From contig NZ_JACHVU010000001.1 in assembly GCF_014190915.1 (NCBI RefSeq), forward strand, positions 434,001 through 498,000: a stretch of 64,000 nt of DNA, given 5' to 3'. Positions 16,648 to 26,916 of this stretch are shown one piece after another. Every line of letters begins with the position of its first letter. The first letter of the stretch is position 1. Below the pieces are notes generated by a model. That model was not told where the DNA came from, searched no databases, and was given only the letters and a program-made list of their open reading frames with translations. A program made the position numbers and the translations under genes. This DNA comes from Mycolicibacterium iranicum (GTDB taxonomy: Bacteria; Actinomycetota; Actinomycetes; Mycobacteriales; Mycobacteriaceae).

Positions 16648-18399
16648 TTATTCCGCGGGGGGATCCACATAGGCGGCCTGAATCACTTCCTTGCCGTCCG
16701 GCGTGACATAGAACGCCTGCCCAGGGGGCCTTTTCTTGACGATGATCTCCCGCGACGGGAAGTCCTGCTTCTCCCCGGAGAGGAACATCGTGGGCGACCC
16801 GGAGCCGTAGGCGGTGCCGACGAACTTGTCCATCGTGGCCCTGCTGGCCAGACTCATCTGACACGTCACCACGAGGTGCAGGCCGATATCGGCCGCGGCA
16901 GGCAGCAGCGGCGCGAGCGGGGTCATCGGTGGCATCAACCCGCCGGCGGCGGTGATCATGTGCCAGTCGTCGACCAAGAGCACGATGTCGGGTCCCTCCC
17001 ACCAGGACCGGGCGCGTAGTTGCGACGGTGTCAGGTCGGCGGGAGGCAGCCTCTTCGAGAGCAGGATCGCCAGCGCCTTGATCGACTCCTCCAACGCGCC
17101 CTGGTTGCGGTTGATCGCGCCGGCCGGAAGCAGATGCGATTCGGGCACCGCTTCCAGCAACCCCGAGCGGTAGTCGGCGATCATGAAGCGGACCTGCTTG
17201 GGACTGTTGCGTGCGCAGATGGCGCGCGCAACCGCCTGCGCGATGGTGGTCTTCCCGGACTTGGGCGCACCGAAGATCAGCTGGTGCGGCGTGGTGTACA
17301 TGTGGTTGTGGGCGACGGTGAGATCGGCCTCTCGTACGCCGACCGGGATGGTCCATCGGGTGCGGTAATCCGAGTCGGGGCCGGGCGGGGCCGGGTCGAG
17401 CTCGCGCAGGTGGATGCGGCTCGGCAGGACCCTCACCGGCGGGGCCTGATCGGTGTGCCGCGCCGAAATCTCTTTCACCGCAGCCGTCATCGCCGGCACC
17501 AGGCCTTCGGCACTGTGCACCCCGTCGAGCCGCGGCACCCCGATCATGAGGTGGTGCTTCTCGGTCGACACGGCCCGGCCCGGCCGGTTCACCGGTATCT
17601 CGCGGGTGATGCGGTCGATCTGCGTCTCGTTGACGTCGCCCAGACGGAACTCGATCTTGGTACCGAGGTAATCGCGGACCCGCGCCCTCAGTTCCGTCCA
17701 CCTGGGGGTGGAGATCACGGTGTGGACGCCGTACGCCAGTCCCTGCCCGGCGATGTCCTGTACGACCGGTTCCAGTTCCGGGAATTCCGCGGCGAACGCG
17801 GGCCAGCCGTCGATGACCAGGAAGACGTCACCGAACGGGTCGGCTGACGCGGGGTGGCCGGGGTCTTCGCGCATCTGCCGGTAGTCGGCGACCGAGCCGA
17901 CGCGGTACTGCTTGAACGTCTGTTCGCGTTGCCGGAGAACGCTTTTTACCTCAGCGATCACCCGGTTCACCCGATCCGGCTCGGCACGGGTGGCGACACC
18001 GCCGACGTGAGGGAGGTCCTCGATGTACATCAGGCCGCCGCCGCCCATGTCGACGCAGTAGAACTGGATCTGCCGCGGGGTGTGCGATGCCGACGCCGAC
18101 AGGATGAACGTCTGCAGGAGCGTGGACTTGCCGGTCTGCGGCGCACCACCGATCGCGATGTTGCCCGCGGCGGTGGTGAGGTCGATCCCCCACACCTCCT
18201 GGCGGTGCCTGCGCGGTTCGTCCATGATGCCGAGCCCGACCCGCAGCGGGCGGCGGCTGTAGTCACGCGCGACCAGCTCGTTGACGGGTGAGGGATCTGT
18301 CAACGGCGGCAACCACATTCGGTAAGCGTGGTTGTCCCCGGTGGTGAGCTGCTCGAGCACCACCTCGCGCAGCACCTTCTGACCGGAGTCGATGCTCAT
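16648..18399 (-). CDS. eccCb1: EccCb1, FtsK/SpoIIIE-type ATPase of ESX-1
   Basis: 583 residues with two P-loop ATPase domains: Walker [10 protein letters not shown] at 85-93 and G-A-P-K-S-G-K-T-T near 378-386. The C-terminal ATPase binds the YxxxD tail of EsxB and so selects substrates. In ESX-1 the EccC motor is split into Ca and Cb, as here. The ATG overlaps the eccCa1 stop (TGATG). The gene is followed by the PE35 leader. Confidence 0.95.
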   Translation of the reverse strand: MSIDSGQKVLREVVLEQLTTGDNHAYRMWLPPLTDPSPVNELVARDYSRRPLRVGLGIMDEPRRHRQEVWGIDLTTAAGNIAIGGAPQTGKSTLLQTFILSASASHTPRQIQFYCVDMGGGGLMYIEDLPHVGGVATRAEPDRVNRVIAEVKSVLRQREQTFKQYRVGSVADYRQMREDPGHPASADPFGDVFLVIDGWPAFAAEFPELEPVVQDIAGQGLAYGVHTVISTPRWTELRARVRDYLGTKIEFRLGDVNETQIDRITREIPVNRPGRAVSTEKHHLMIGVPRLDGVHSAEGLVPAMTAAVKEISARHTDQAPPVRVLPSRIHLRELDPAPPGPDSDYRTRWTIPVGVREADLTVAHNHMYTTPHQLIFGAPKSGKTTIAQAVARAICARNSPKQVRFMIADYRSGLLEAVPESHLLPAGAINRNQGALEESIKALAILLSKRLPPADLTPSQLRARSWWEGPDIVLLVDDWHMITAAGGLMPPMTPLAPLLPAAADIGLHLVVTCQMSLASRATMDKFVGTAYGSGSPTMFLSGEKQDFPSREIIVKKRPPGQAFYVTPDGKEVIQAAYVDPPAE

Positions 18400-20627
18400 C
18401 AGCTCACCCTCGCGTCCAGGATCGGGGCCGTGGTGAAGCGGTGGATGCGGATGCTCTTGTCGGCGTGCGCGCGGGGCGTGAGATTGTCGTCGCCGGCGCC
18501 GACCACGGTCGGTACGTACGGGGTGCCGGTGTAGACGCTCTGGAACTTCACCGGGTCCTCCATTCCGACCCGCAGGAAGCCGACACCACTCTCCTTGTTG
18601 GTGATGTACTGCGCCTCCGGGGTGCCGATCACGGCCTTGGACTCGGCAGAGCTGGTAGTGCGCAACGCGATCCGGTAGGTCAGGTTGGGTTCCAGCTTGT
18701 CGATGCGGGCGCCACCGGTGTTCAGCGACTGGGTCGCCAGCAGCAGGTGCACACGCAACGACCGGCCCACACGACAGATGCGGTCGAACAGCTGGATGAA
18801 GTCGGGGTGGTTCTGCAGCAGTTCGGCGAACTCGTCGACGACGACGAACAGGGTGGGCAACGGCGGCAGGTCAGCCCCGCGCTCGCGGTGCTTCTCGTAC
18901 TCGGCGACCCCGGACAGCGCTCCGGCAGCGCCGACCTGGATGCCGGCCTGCCGCAGTATCGACTGACGTCGGTCGAGCTCGCCGGTGAGCACTTCGCCCA
19001 TGCGGCTGACCAGCTCGGCCTCCTCCTCCATGTTCGTGACGACCGCCGCGGTGTGCGGCAGCTTCTCCATGCCGAGGAACGTCGACCCACCCTTGAAGTC
19101 GGTGAGCAACAGGTTGATCTGGTCCGGGTGGTGCGTCGCGGCCAGGGACAGGATGAGCGTCCGCAGGAATTCCGACTTGCCCGAACCGGTGGTGCCGATG
19201 AGCATTCCGTGGGGGCCGGCGCCGAACTCCGCGCCCTCCTTGATGTCCAGGTACATGATCTCGCCGGTCTTGAGCTCGTGACCGAACGGGATCTTGAGGC
19301 GGTCGCGGTCGGTGTCGGTGAACATCCGCCAGCGCGCCGGGGTGACGTCCTCGACCGACTGGGCGCCGACGATCTCGTGCCACTCGGTCGCGACCTTCTT
19401 CTGGACGCGGGTGCCCTTGTCGATGATGGTTCCGGTGATCGACCATCCGGCGAGCTTGCGTGCCACCCGTTCGGCCTGACCCGGGGTCATACCGTCGACC
19501 TCGCTGGTGACCAGGCGGAACGACGCGCCGGGCAGTTTGTCGTCTGCCGTGCCCTCGGCGCCGTCCACCCGGATGCGGTAGGCGGAGCGGTGATTGCCCA
19601 GCGTGATCACAGTGACCCCGGACCGGCCGTCCATCGGGAAACCCGCTCTGCCACCGGTCAAGTCGATGACGAGGACGTAAGCGCCGCTCGGCGCGGCATC
19701 GGCGGTGTGGGGGCCGCGCGCGGCGAGGTCACTGAGACCGTCGGGCCGGGTGAAGACCATGCGGGTGGCGCCGGCCGCGTCGGTGTCCGACTGATGCTGC
19801 ACGTGGGGTAACCACTTCAGCCACGACCAGGTGGGGTCCTCGGGATCGTCGGTGAGGACCCGCATCTGCAGCATGTCCGGCGGATGGAACACCGCGAGGT
19901 GACAGATCATCGCCGTGAGGAGCCGCACCGCGCCCTCGGTGTCACCACCGACCGCGATCGTCGGAAACGTCTTCAGTTGCACCAACTTCGGGCAGTCGTG
20001 GATCAAACCGTGGGTGCGGAGGAACTTGGTCACCCACATGTGGCTGACCGGTTCCAGATGCGGTTGCGGGGCGCCCGCCGGGCCCGCCAGCTCCGAGCCC
20101 ACCGCGGGTTTGAGCAGACGGTCCACAGCCGGTTCGGAGCCCAGCCCGATCCGGGCCGCCGCGTAGAAATCGTGGTTCGCCGCCCGAGACCACTGGCGGT
20201 GCGTGCCGATGACCGACAGCAGGTCGTCGGGATGTGGTGCGTGGTAATTGAAGAACGTCACCTGCGCCGCCGCCGACGACGTCACCCGGGTACGGAGGCC
20301 CGCGAGGTAGCGCAGGTACTCCTTGCGGTCGGCGTTGATCTCCGGCACCTTCTTGCCGCCCGACCCGCCGCTGGCCATCATGCCGACGGCCCCCATCACG
20401 ACCATCATCGGCATCATCAGCATGTACGGCGAGAAGTTGCGCATACCGCCGAAGATCAGGATGGCGACCATGCCCAGCATGCAGCCGCCCATCACCCAGG
20501 GCAGCGCCTTCTGCATCCCCGACGGAGGGATGTCCACCCCGAGGTCCTCGGGCGGGGTCACGTTGATCTCGCCGGGGGTCAGACGAGGACCCCGCTTCAT
20601 GATCGGCGTGAACTTCCTGGTCGTCAT
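18399..20627 (-). CDS. eccCa1: EccCa1, membrane-bound FtsK-type ATPase subunit of ESX-1
   Basis: 742 residues (747 in M. tuberculosis). Two membrane helices lie at about 40-90 (Met-rich second helix). A DUF-linked stalk and then an ATPase domain follow, with Walker [10 protein letters not shown] near residue 475. It anchors the EccC motor in the ESX-1 complex. The start M-T-T-R-K-F is chosen because a GGAGG ribosome site lies directly upstream and the ATG overlaps the eccB1 stop (ATGA). The open frame continues upstream only as shadow of eccB1. Confidence 0.95.
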   Translation of the reverse strand: MTTRKFTPIMKRGPRLTPGEINVTPPEDLGVDIPPSGMQKALPWVMGGCMLGMVAILIFGGMRNFSPYMLMMPMMVVMGAVGMMASGGSGGKKVPEINADRKEYLRYLAGLRTRVTSSAAAQVTFFNYHAPHPDDLLSVIGTHRQWSRAANHDFYAAARIGLGSEPAVDRLLKPAVGSELAGPAGAPQPHLEPVSHMWVTKFLRTHGLIHDCPKLVQLKTFPTIAVGGDTEGAVRLLTAMICHLAVFHPPDMLQMRVLTDDPEDPTWSWLKWLPHVQHQSDTDAAGATRMVFTRPDGLSDLAARGPHTADAAPSGAYVLVIDLTGGRAGFPMDGRSGVTVITLGNHRSAYRIRVDGAEGTADDKLPGASFRLVTSEVDGMTPGQAERVARKLAGWSITGTIIDKGTRVQKKVATEWHEIVGAQSVEDVTPARWRMFTDTDRDRLKIPFGHELKTGEIMYLDIKEGAEFGAGPHGMLIGTTGSGKSEFLRTLILSLAATHHPDQINLLLTDFKGGSTFLGMEKLPHTAAVVTNMEEEAELVSRMGEVLTGELDRRQSILRQAGIQVGAAGALSGVAEYEKHRERGADLPPLPTLFVVVDEFAELLQNHPDFIQLFDRICRVGRSLRVHLLLATQSLNTGGARIDKLEPNLTYRIALRTTSSAESKAVIGTPEAQYITNKESGVGFLRVGMEDPVKFQSVYTGTPYVPTVVGAGDDNLTPRAHADKSIRIHRFTTAPILDARVS

Positions 20628-22093
20628 CCTCCGCCTCCGTTGCTCGCGCCGACGGGCGCGGCGTCTCCGCCGACTCTGCGCGGGTTGGGATTTGCCGGCA
20701 GGGTGTCGTGTTCGATCAATGCCGCCTGCTCGGAGAGCACCGGACCGTCGACCAGCAGACCGACGACCTGCCACGGCGCGGTCCGCGGCGCCGACAATCC
20801 CAGCTTCGCCGCGGTCTCCTCGTCGGGCAGCCCGTACCGGACCCCCTGAGGGTCGATGTAATAGAGGTTCTCCCCGTACCGCGGGTCCGGGGACTGCAGC
20901 CGGATGTACTGGCCACCATCGATGTACACCGTGGCATCACCGGTGATCTGTTTGATGCCGGTCGTCAGAGCGGTGCCACTCAGAGGCAGCCGCCGCCCCG
21001 CGATCACCGTCATCTTCGGCGCCTGGTCGCCGGCGACCCGCTGCCAGGACCAGCACAGCGTCGGGATCTCCTGTCGCAGAAGCACGTCCATCGGCACGTC
21101 GGGAAGGGGCGAGTTGTAGACCTGCTCCGCTACCCGCGCCACCGCACTGGACACCAGGGACGGGGGTTGGATGAGGCCATAGGAGTTCGTCGCCCGCAGC
21201 GCCGCAGCGGTGGTGCCGTTGACCTTGGCGACGCCGTTGGGCAGCACCACGTAGTACTGCTCGTCGGAGTCGGTGACGGTCATGAACACCGACCCGACGA
21301 CCAGCTCCGGCGGAAGCCCGAGCGTATTCGGGGTGCCGCCCGCGGGAATGTCGGGCAGCCGCCACGGACCCGCGTTAGGCAGTGCATTGAACAACCCCTC
21401 CGAGATCGGGGTCGCACGCGCGGTCACCGGAATACCCACCGCGGACGTGACGGCGCGGTCCGCGAGGTCGATCAAGTGCCGGCCCGTCGCCGTCACCAGC
21501 CAGTTCTGCTCCTTGAACGAGACGAGCATCCCCTGTTCGGGACGCATACCGCCCACGGACATGTCGGTCGCGAGCGAGGTCACGAGGACCGAGGACTCGA
21601 CCGTCGGCGCCACGCTCTCAGGTTTGATGACCGTGTCGCAGAGCGTCCACTGCGATCCGGGGGAGGACGACACCGGTGTCGCGTACGGCGCACCGGGGAT
21701 GCCGATCGGCTGCCCCTTCGGCATGGCGTCGAGTTCCTGCGACTTGACGGCGACGGGCGTCTTGTTGCCGATGATCAGGCGTGCGGACGTCAGGTTGTAC
21801 ACCGGTCTCAGCTGCCGGCTGTCGGGAAGCACCACATAGAGCTGATTGGTCGTGCGGTCGACGAGAAGGTTGTCGCCACCGCGCTTTCCGAGCGGTTTGA
21901 AGTACGCGAGCAGCACCGCGCCGACACAGATGATGACCGCGATGACGATGCCCGCGGACACCGCGCGGCTGTAGAACTGCAGCGGATCGTCGAACATCCG
22001 CGTGTCGCGTCGCACGATGGCGTGCTCCACGCGGCGCAGCAGAAAGCGCCAGCCGCTGACCTGCACCTTGGTGGTGAGCCTGAATCCAGCCAT
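20624..22093 (-). CDS. eccB1: EccB1, membrane protein of the ESX-1 core complex
   Basis: 489 residues. A cytosolic N-terminus rich in basic residues (with [11 protein letters not shown]) is followed by one membrane helix (about 44-66) and a large periplasmic domain ending in a Gly-rich tail. EccB forms the periplasmic dimers at the centre of the ESX complex. It begins four bases after the eccA1 stop and overlaps eccCa1. A 2 kb + strand open frame over this gene is a mirror artefact. Confidence 0.95.
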   Translation of the reverse strand: MAGFRLTTKVQVSGWRFLLRRVEHAIVRRDTRMFDDPLQFYSRAVSAGIVIAVIICVGAVLLAYFKPLGKRGGDNLLVDRTTNQLYVVLPDSRQLRPVYNLTSARLIIGNKTPVAVKSQELDAMPKGQPIGIPGAPYATPVSSSPGSQWTLCDTVIKPESVAPTVESSVLVTSLATDMSVGGMRPEQGMLVSFKEQNWLVTATGRHLIDLADRAVTSAVGIPVTARATPISEGLFNALPNAGPWRLPDIPAGGTPNTLGLPPELVVGSVFMTVTDSDEQYYVVLPNGVAKVNGTTAAALRATNSYGLIQPPSLVSSAVARVAEQVYNSPLPDVPMDVLLRQEIPTLCWSWQRVAGDQAPKMTVIAGRRLPLSGTALTTGIKQITGDATVYIDGGQYIRLQSPDPRYGENLYYIDPQGVRYGLPDEETAAKLGLSAPRTAPWQVVGLLVDGPVLSEQAALIEHDTLPANPNPRRVGGDAAPVGASNGGGG

Positions 22094-22096
22094 GCG

Positions 22097-23821
22097 CTAC
22101 CCGCTGATGTTCATTCGGCCGTGCACCGACGTGATCGCCGCCGCCATGTCCTCACCGCTGATCTCGCTGAGCTCTTCGACGTCGAGGGTGTCGAAGTCCA
22201 GGGACCGGGCCAGCCGCATGTCGCGGGTCTGTTCCCCGGCCTCCACAAGCTGGCGGGCGTACCGACCGTTTCCGGCGACGTCGAGGGCGGGCTTACCGCT
22301 GGACGTGCTCTGCGTCAGCAGGGTGGCCGCCTCCAACACGTGCTTGGCCGCCTCGTCGCTCAGCGACGAATCGTTGGCCGCGGCAATGACCTTGGCGATG
22401 TCGACGATCTCCTCCGGGGAGTACGCGTCGAACTCGATGCGGGTCGAGAAGCGGGACCGCAGCCCGTCGTTGGTCTCCAGCAACCGGTCGATGTCGTTGC
22501 TGTACCCGGCGATGATCACGACCAGGCGGTCCCGGTCGTTCTCCATGCGGGCCAGCAGGGTGTCCAGAGCCTCGGTGCCGAACGGGTCGGCACGCCCGTC
22601 GCGTTCCTGCACCAGCGTGTAGGCCTCGTCGATGAACAGCACCCCGTCCATCGCCCGATCGATGGTCCGCGCGGTCTTGACCGCGGACTGCCCCTCGTAT
22701 TCGGCGACGAAATCCTTGCGTGAGGTCTCGATCAGCTTGGGCTCGGCGATCACGCCGAGGCCGGCCAGGATGTTGGCCACCACCCTGGCGATGGTCGTCT
22801 TGCCCGTGCCGGGAGGGCCGGTGAAGATCATGTGCTTGGACGCCTGCGCGACCTTCATGCCCCGCGCGGCACGCACTTTCGCCATCTGGGTGGCGGCCCG
22901 GTACCGCTCGATCTGCTCCTTGACCCGGGTCAGGCCGATCTGGCGGTCGAGTTCGGCCTGCGCGTCGGCGAGCAGCGTCTCCCTGCCCGAGTTGTCGGCC
23001 TCGGCGCTGTCGGGGTCCCAGGGGTCACGGCGGGACGCGATCTTCTCCGCCGTGGTCGTCTGCAGCCGGTAACCTGGATCCTTCAGTGCAGCAGTCACTT
23101 CCGGTGACGAATGGGACGCCTGCAGCCATTCGAGCAGCCTGACCGCGGCTTCCTCGTTACCGAGCGACCGGTAGGCCATCGCCGAGTACCACGCGATCGT
23201 GCGATTGCAGGCCTGCCCGGCCGGAGCCGAATTCGCCTCTACGAGGCGACGTTCGGCTTCGGTGAACAGCCCGAGATTGGCAGCAGCCACGCCGTGGGCC
23301 ACCAGGGCGGCGCCGGCGAGGAACTTGTCGGGCCATGAGGTGGCCGCGGCGCGCACCTCGTCGATCACGTCGGTCCAGCGCTGCGCGGCCGCGTAGATGA
23401 CGGCTTTCACCCACGCCACGAGGTGCTCCCCGCCTGTGGCCGGCACACCGTCGAGTGCCTCCATCGCGTCGGCGTAGTTGCCGACGGCAGCCTCGCTCAC
23501 CGCGAACCCCAGAGTGATGGCCAGCGGCGAGTTCACCGGGTAGGTGATGTCGCCGAACATCCCCCCGATCGGGACCCTGGCGCCCAGACTGTTCATCGAC
23601 AGCTCGGCGGCACCGGCCAGCTGCCCGAAGTTGTTGCGCGAGTACCACGCCCGGAACATCGTCACGCGATCGGTGTCGCCACAGCGAATCCGCCCCACCC
23701 AGGCATCGCATGCCGCTTCGTCGACGTCGGTGATCTCGGTGAACAGTTCCAGCGACCGCGCCTGCGACGTGGGCAGCAGGCCCACGGCGGTGCCGAAAAC
23801 ACTTGCCAGATGTTCGGTCAT
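22097..23821 (-). CDS. eccA1: EccA1, AAA+ ATPase of ESX-1
   Basis: 574 residues. An N-terminal TPR-like helical region (1-280) is followed by a CbbX-type AAA+ domain with Walker A G-P-P-G-T-G-K-T-T near residue 331 and Walker B G-V-L-F-I-D-E-A-Y. EccA acts in the cytosol and is thought to separate EspG from PE/PPE cargo before export. Overlap with espH (ATGA) indicates coupled translation. Confidence 0.95.
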   Translation of the reverse strand: MTEHLASVFGTAVGLLPTSQARSLELFTEITDVDEAACDAWVGRIRCGDTDRVTMFRAWYSRNNFGQLAGAAELSMNSLGARVPIGGMFGDITYPVNSPLAITLGFAVSEAAVGNYADAMEALDGVPATGGEHLVAWVKAVIYAAAQRWTDVIDEVRAAATSWPDKFLAGAALVAHGVAAANLGLFTEAERRLVEANSAPAGQACNRTIAWYSAMAYRSLGNEEAAVRLLEWLQASHSSPEVTAALKDPGYRLQTTTAEKIASRRDPWDPDSAEADNSGRETLLADAQAELDRQIGLTRVKEQIERYRAATQMAKVRAARGMKVAQASKHMIFTGPPGTGKTTIARVVANILAGLGVIAEPKLIETSRKDFVAEYEGQSAVKTARTIDRAMDGVLFIDEAYTLVQERDGRADPFGTEALDTLLARMENDRDRLVVIIAGYSNDIDRLLETNDGLRSRFSTRIEFDAYSPEEIVDIAKVIAAANDSSLSDEAAKHVLEAATLLTQSTSSGKPALDVAGNGRYARQLVEAGEQTRDMRLARSLDFDTLDVEELSEISGEDMAAAITSVHGRMNISG

Positions 23822-24342
23822 TCCTCACCTGCGTAGCGGTTCGTGAACAATGCGGCACGGGCGGCCCGCGCCTGTTCCGGGGTGGGCAGTTCCAGGTCCC
23901 TGTTGAGAAAGTCGCGGGTGGCCACGGTGTCGTGGCCCTGCTCCCGCATGCCTTCGAGCATGAAGGTGTACTGCGCCGACCTCGCATCCTGCGTGGCAAG
24001 CCCTGCGATGACGAGGATCTCGTCCGCGAGCACCGCCTCGGTCAGCGACGACGCACCTGACGACAGGTCGATCTGATACACCCGGCCGTCCATGAAGGTC
24101 GTCACCGTGACCGTGCCAGGAGGATTGGTGACCGTGAATGTCGGCATCGCCGGACCCTCGGCATCAAGGCCGGCGCCGGATCCGGCGCCAGGGCCTTCGG
24201 AATCCTCATCCTCGGCATAGCCGTATCCGCCCAGGATCTCCCCGAGATCGGTCTCGCCGTCGACCGACCCGGCAGCGCTGTAGTCCAGCGCTGCCAGGTC
24301 GTCGTCGTCACCGTCGTCGAGACCGGGAGGGGGGATGGCCAC
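23818..24342 (-). CDS. espH: EspH, ESX-1 accessory cytosolic protein
   Basis: 174 residues from a GTG with an AGAAAGG upstream. The start is acidic (G-L-D-D-G-D-D-D-D-L-A-A-L-D), as in M. tuberculosis EspH, and the core F-T-V-T-N-P-x-G-[ST]-V and F-M-D-G-R-[VI] is conserved, as is L-P-T-P-E-x-A near the C-terminus. EspH is needed for export of EspE in M. marinum; no espE or espF lies beside espG1 here. It sits 17 bases after the espG1 stop. A longer upstream frame with a different reading is espG1 shadow. Confidence 0.92.
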   Translation of the reverse strand: MAIPPPGLDDGDDDDLAALDYSAAGSVDGETDLGEILGGYGYAEDEDSEGPGAGSGAGLDAEGPAMPTFTVTNPPGTVTVTTFMDGRVYQIDLSSGASSLTEAVLADEILVIAGLATQDARSAQYTFMLEGMREQGHDTVATRDFLNRDLELPTPEQARAARAALFTNRYAGEE

Positions 24343-24359
24343 CGTGTCCTGTGCCTTTC

Positions 24360-25211
24360 TCAGTCCGCCAGTGAGTTGTCGAGAGCGCCGGTCTGCTCGA
24401 ACCACGTCTTGGACGGCAGGAACTCGATGAGACCGTCGAGGGCGCGCTGCAGGTTGGCCTGGGTGCCGGGCAGGAAGCTTCCGTAGAGATCGTTGCCCAC
24501 CTGCCGCGGAATGGACACGATGCGGCCGTGGGCCGAATCCAGGACGCCCGCACCGACGCTCGCTTGCGAGTAGGTGCCGCCGGAATGGCGCTCGGTCGCG
24601 GTGATCTCCACCCAGCTGTCGGGCGTCGCGATCGCTTCGGCGTAGATCTTCGCCGACAGCGGCGGCTGACCGTAGGCGCCCAGCTGATCGGAGGTGCGCG
24701 TCTCGGCCAGCTTCGACACCAGACCCGTGAGGGGCTCGACGGGAGCGGGGCTCGCGGTGCCGATGACGACGTTCACCATGGCGGCGAGACCGACCTGCGG
24801 CGCCACCCGCTGCAGGACGAGCATGTCCTCGTCCCGCGCCGCGACGACATGCCGGTCTCCCTTTCGGCACACCACGAAGCGCACCATCTTGCCGTCACGG
24901 TCGCGGCGCCACCAGCGGCAGTCGAGTGTCCTGTCGGGGCGGCTCAGGGCGTCGACCATGGCGGCGACCTCGGGGTGCGGGTCGCCGTAGGCGGTCAGGA
25001 TGCCCTGCGCCGTCAGGTCCCGCGTCACCTGTTCCCAGACGACTTTGCGCTGCTCGTCGTAGGGGATGTTCGGCCTGATCGCCAGTGCCAACGGGAAGTC
25101 GACGAGGTGGAGCAGATCGGCGACGACGAGCATGCCGTCGATCGTCAGCTCGACACCCACCACGTCGTCGTAGTGGGTGGGCTCTGCATCGCCGAAGAGC
25201 GGGCTCGCCAT
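24360..25211 (-). CDS. espG1: EspG1, cytosolic chaperone of PE/PPE proteins
   Basis: 283 residues, exactly the length of M. tuberculosis EspG1. Family strings include G-V-E-[LV]-T-I-D-G-M-L-V, A-I-R-P-N-I-P, R-W-W-R-R-D, M-V-R-F-V-V-C-R and L-Y-G-S-F-L-P-G-T-Q. EspG binds the tip of the PPE partner of PE-PPE pairs and keeps it soluble until delivery to the ESX complex; PE35/PPE68 are the obvious clients. The ATG overlaps the stop of a small upstream ORF (TGATG). Confidence 0.95.
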   Translation of the reverse strand: MASPLFGDAEPTHYDDVVGVELTIDGMLVVADLLHLVDFPLALAIRPNIPYDEQRKVVWEQVTRDLTAQGILTAYGDPHPEVAAMVDALSRPDRTLDCRWWRRDRDGKMVRFVVCRKGDRHVVAARDEDMLVLQRVAPQVGLAAMVNVVIGTASPAPVEPLTGLVSKLAETRTSDQLGAYGQPPLSAKIYAEAIATPDSWVEITATERHSGGTYSQASVGAGVLDSAHGRIVSIPRQVGNDLYGSFLPGTQANLQRALDGLIEFLPSKTWFEQTGALDNSLAD

Positions 25212-25363
25212 CAGCCCGGCAGCCGTTCGGGACGAGCAGCCGGCGCGGAATCCGTCGCGACACAGGAGGGGGCGACGCACAGTAGTGGCATCTGGGCACC
25301 CGCGACGGCAGCCGGGTCGGCATTAACTTTGCCAGACCCGTCCGGAACATCGGCCAGAACCAT
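25211..25363 (-). CDS. Small ORF coupled to espG1 (hypothetical)
   Basis: 50 residues if the ATG at 25363 is used (AAGGGG lies 9 bases upstream); an in-frame ATG at 25402 would add 13 residues. It is not recognised. Two facts suggest it is translated: its TGA overlaps the espG1 ATG, and it occupies the first place of the operon. It contains a D-P-A-A-V-A-G-A string that loosely resembles the start of EspC/EspJ-type proteins, so it may be a leader peptide or the remnant of a lost Esp gene. Two cysteines are present. The region 25403-25697 upstream should hold the promoters of this operon and of the divergent ATPase gene. Confidence 0.4.
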   Translation of the reverse strand: MVLADVPDGSGKVNADPAAVAGAQMPLLCVAPSCVATDSAPAARPERLPG

Positions 25364-25697
25364 GTGTCGCACCCCTTCCCATCGGGAGCGTACCAGCGCC
25401 ATCGCAGTGCCTATGACACCAATTCGTCACTCAGAGGTACCAGCGTCGCGCGGGTCTACCGTCGGCTTAGCTAACCTCTTCGCCTGTTCTAAGTGTGTTC
25501 TCAGGTTTTAAGCAAATTGTTGCGCGCGGTGTGCGCATCGCTGGGCTCGCTCGCAACCCAGCCGTCGAAGCGTGGCCCGAGTGGACAGGGCCGGCCCCTC
25601 GGCCCGGGGTGACGACCAAACGGTCGTGATTTGCTGGATTGCGCGTGCCGCTAGCCTGGCCGATGAAGCTGCCGGCGTGCGGTGAAGGAGAGGCGTA

Positions 25698-26906
25698 GTG
25701 ACGGAACGCGACAGTTCGGAGATCGACCCGGTGACCGATCAGTCACCCGCGCTGCCGGAACCGACCCGCCCCGGCGGAATGTTCCGCCAGAGCAGCGGTC
25801 CGCCGCCGGCCCGGGACGGCTGGGGATCCTCGGTCCCGGAAGGTTGGTCCACGCCGACGCGTCCGCTGGGTCAGCCTCCGTACCCGCCACCGACGGGTGC
25901 GCCGTGGCCCGGTCACGCGCCGTCGCCCGGCCGCCCCTCGGGCATGCCGCCACAGCCCACCTCGTACGCGGAACGCATCCGGTCCGATCAGCTCGTCCCG
26001 GCTCGCAAGGCCGTGCCCGGCCACGGGTGGCGCCGGGCGCTCTACAAGGCCAGCTTCGGTCTGCTGAACCTCGGTCCGTCCCCCGACGAGCGGCGGCTCG
26101 CCGAGTTGGAGGCCGCGATCCGCGCTCCGCTGCGCGCGCGGTTCAAGGTCGGGGTGATGGGCAAGGGCGGAGTCGGGAAGACGACCGTCTCGGCGTGCAT
26201 CGGCTCGCTGCTCGCAGAACTGCGCCAGGACGATCGGGTGGTGGCGATCGACGCCGACACCGCGTTCGGCAAGCTCGGCAGCCGTGTCGATCCGAAGGCT
26301 CAGGGGTCGTTCTGGGAATTGACCGGCGATCAACACTCCGAGACGTTCGCCGACATCCGCAACCGGCTGGGCCATAACGCCGCGGGGCTGTTCGTTCTCG
26401 CCGGCGAGGCAACCCCGGCTCGACGGCGGGTGCTCGATCCGGCGATCTACCGCGAGGCGTCGACCCGGCTCGATCGGCACTTCACGATCGCGGTGGTCGA
26501 TTGCAGTTCGACGATGGATTCGCCTGTCACCCAGGAAGTCCTCCGCGACCTCGACGCGCTGGTCGTGGTGTCGTCACCGTGGGTGGACGGCGCGGCGGCG
26601 GCCGGACAGACACTGGACTGGCTGGCGGCCCGCGGCATGACGGGCCTTCTCCAACGCACCGTCGTCGTCCTCAACGACTCAGACGGCCACGCCGACAAGC
26701 GAACGAGAAGCATTCTGGCCCAACAGTTCTCCGGGCAGGGTCAGCACGTCGTCGAGGTTCCCTACGACGGCCACCTCCGGCCGGGCGGTGTCATCGACGG
26801 CACCGCTCAGATGTCGCGGGACGCCCGCCGCAAGCTCGTGGAAGTGTGCGCCGCGCTGGCGGGCTTCTATCCGGGCCAGGACCGCCGCCTGAACGAACGG
26901 CGCTAG
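25698..26906 (+). CDS. EspI-like MinD/ParA-family ATPase (second copy)
   Basis: 402 residues from a GTG with a GAAGGAGAGG ribosome site. The first about 100 residues are Pro-rich and disordered. The remainder is a MinD-type domain with Walker A G-K-G-G-V-G-K-T-T near residue 154 and A-I-D-A-D-T-A-F-G-K-L after it. The layout and the phrase N-L-G-[PL]-S-P-D-E before the P-loop match espI (12599-13990), so the two are paralogues. By position next to whiB6 it may be the counterpart of Rv3860. It is transcribed divergently from espG1. A role in regulating ESX-1 is inference. Confidence 0.85.
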   Translation: MTERDSSEIDPVTDQSPALPEPTRPGGMFRQSSGPPPARDGWGSSVPEGWSTPTRPLGQPPYPPPTGAPWPGHAPSPGRPSGMPPQPTSYAERIRSDQLVPARKAVPGHGWRRALYKASFGLLNLGPSPDERRLAELEAAIRAPLRARFKVGVMGKGGVGKTTVSACIGSLLAELRQDDRVVAIDADTAFGKLGSRVDPKAQGSFWELTGDQHSETFADIRNRLGHNAAGLFVLAGEATPARRRVLDPAIYREASTRLDRHFTIAVVDCSSTMDSPVTQEVLRDLDALVVVSSPWVDGAAAAGQTLDWLAARGMTGLLQRTVVVLNDSDGHADKRTRSILAQQFSGQGQHVVEVPYDGHLRPGGVIDGTAQMSRDARRKLVEVCAALAGFYPGQDRRLNERR

Positions 26907-26916
26907 CCGCGCGTCC

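Noticed and set aside
25698..26906. The EspI-like ATPase as part of a ParAB partition system
   Set aside because: No ParB-like gene or parS-type repeat lies nearby, and the Pro-rich start and neighbours match the EspI family.
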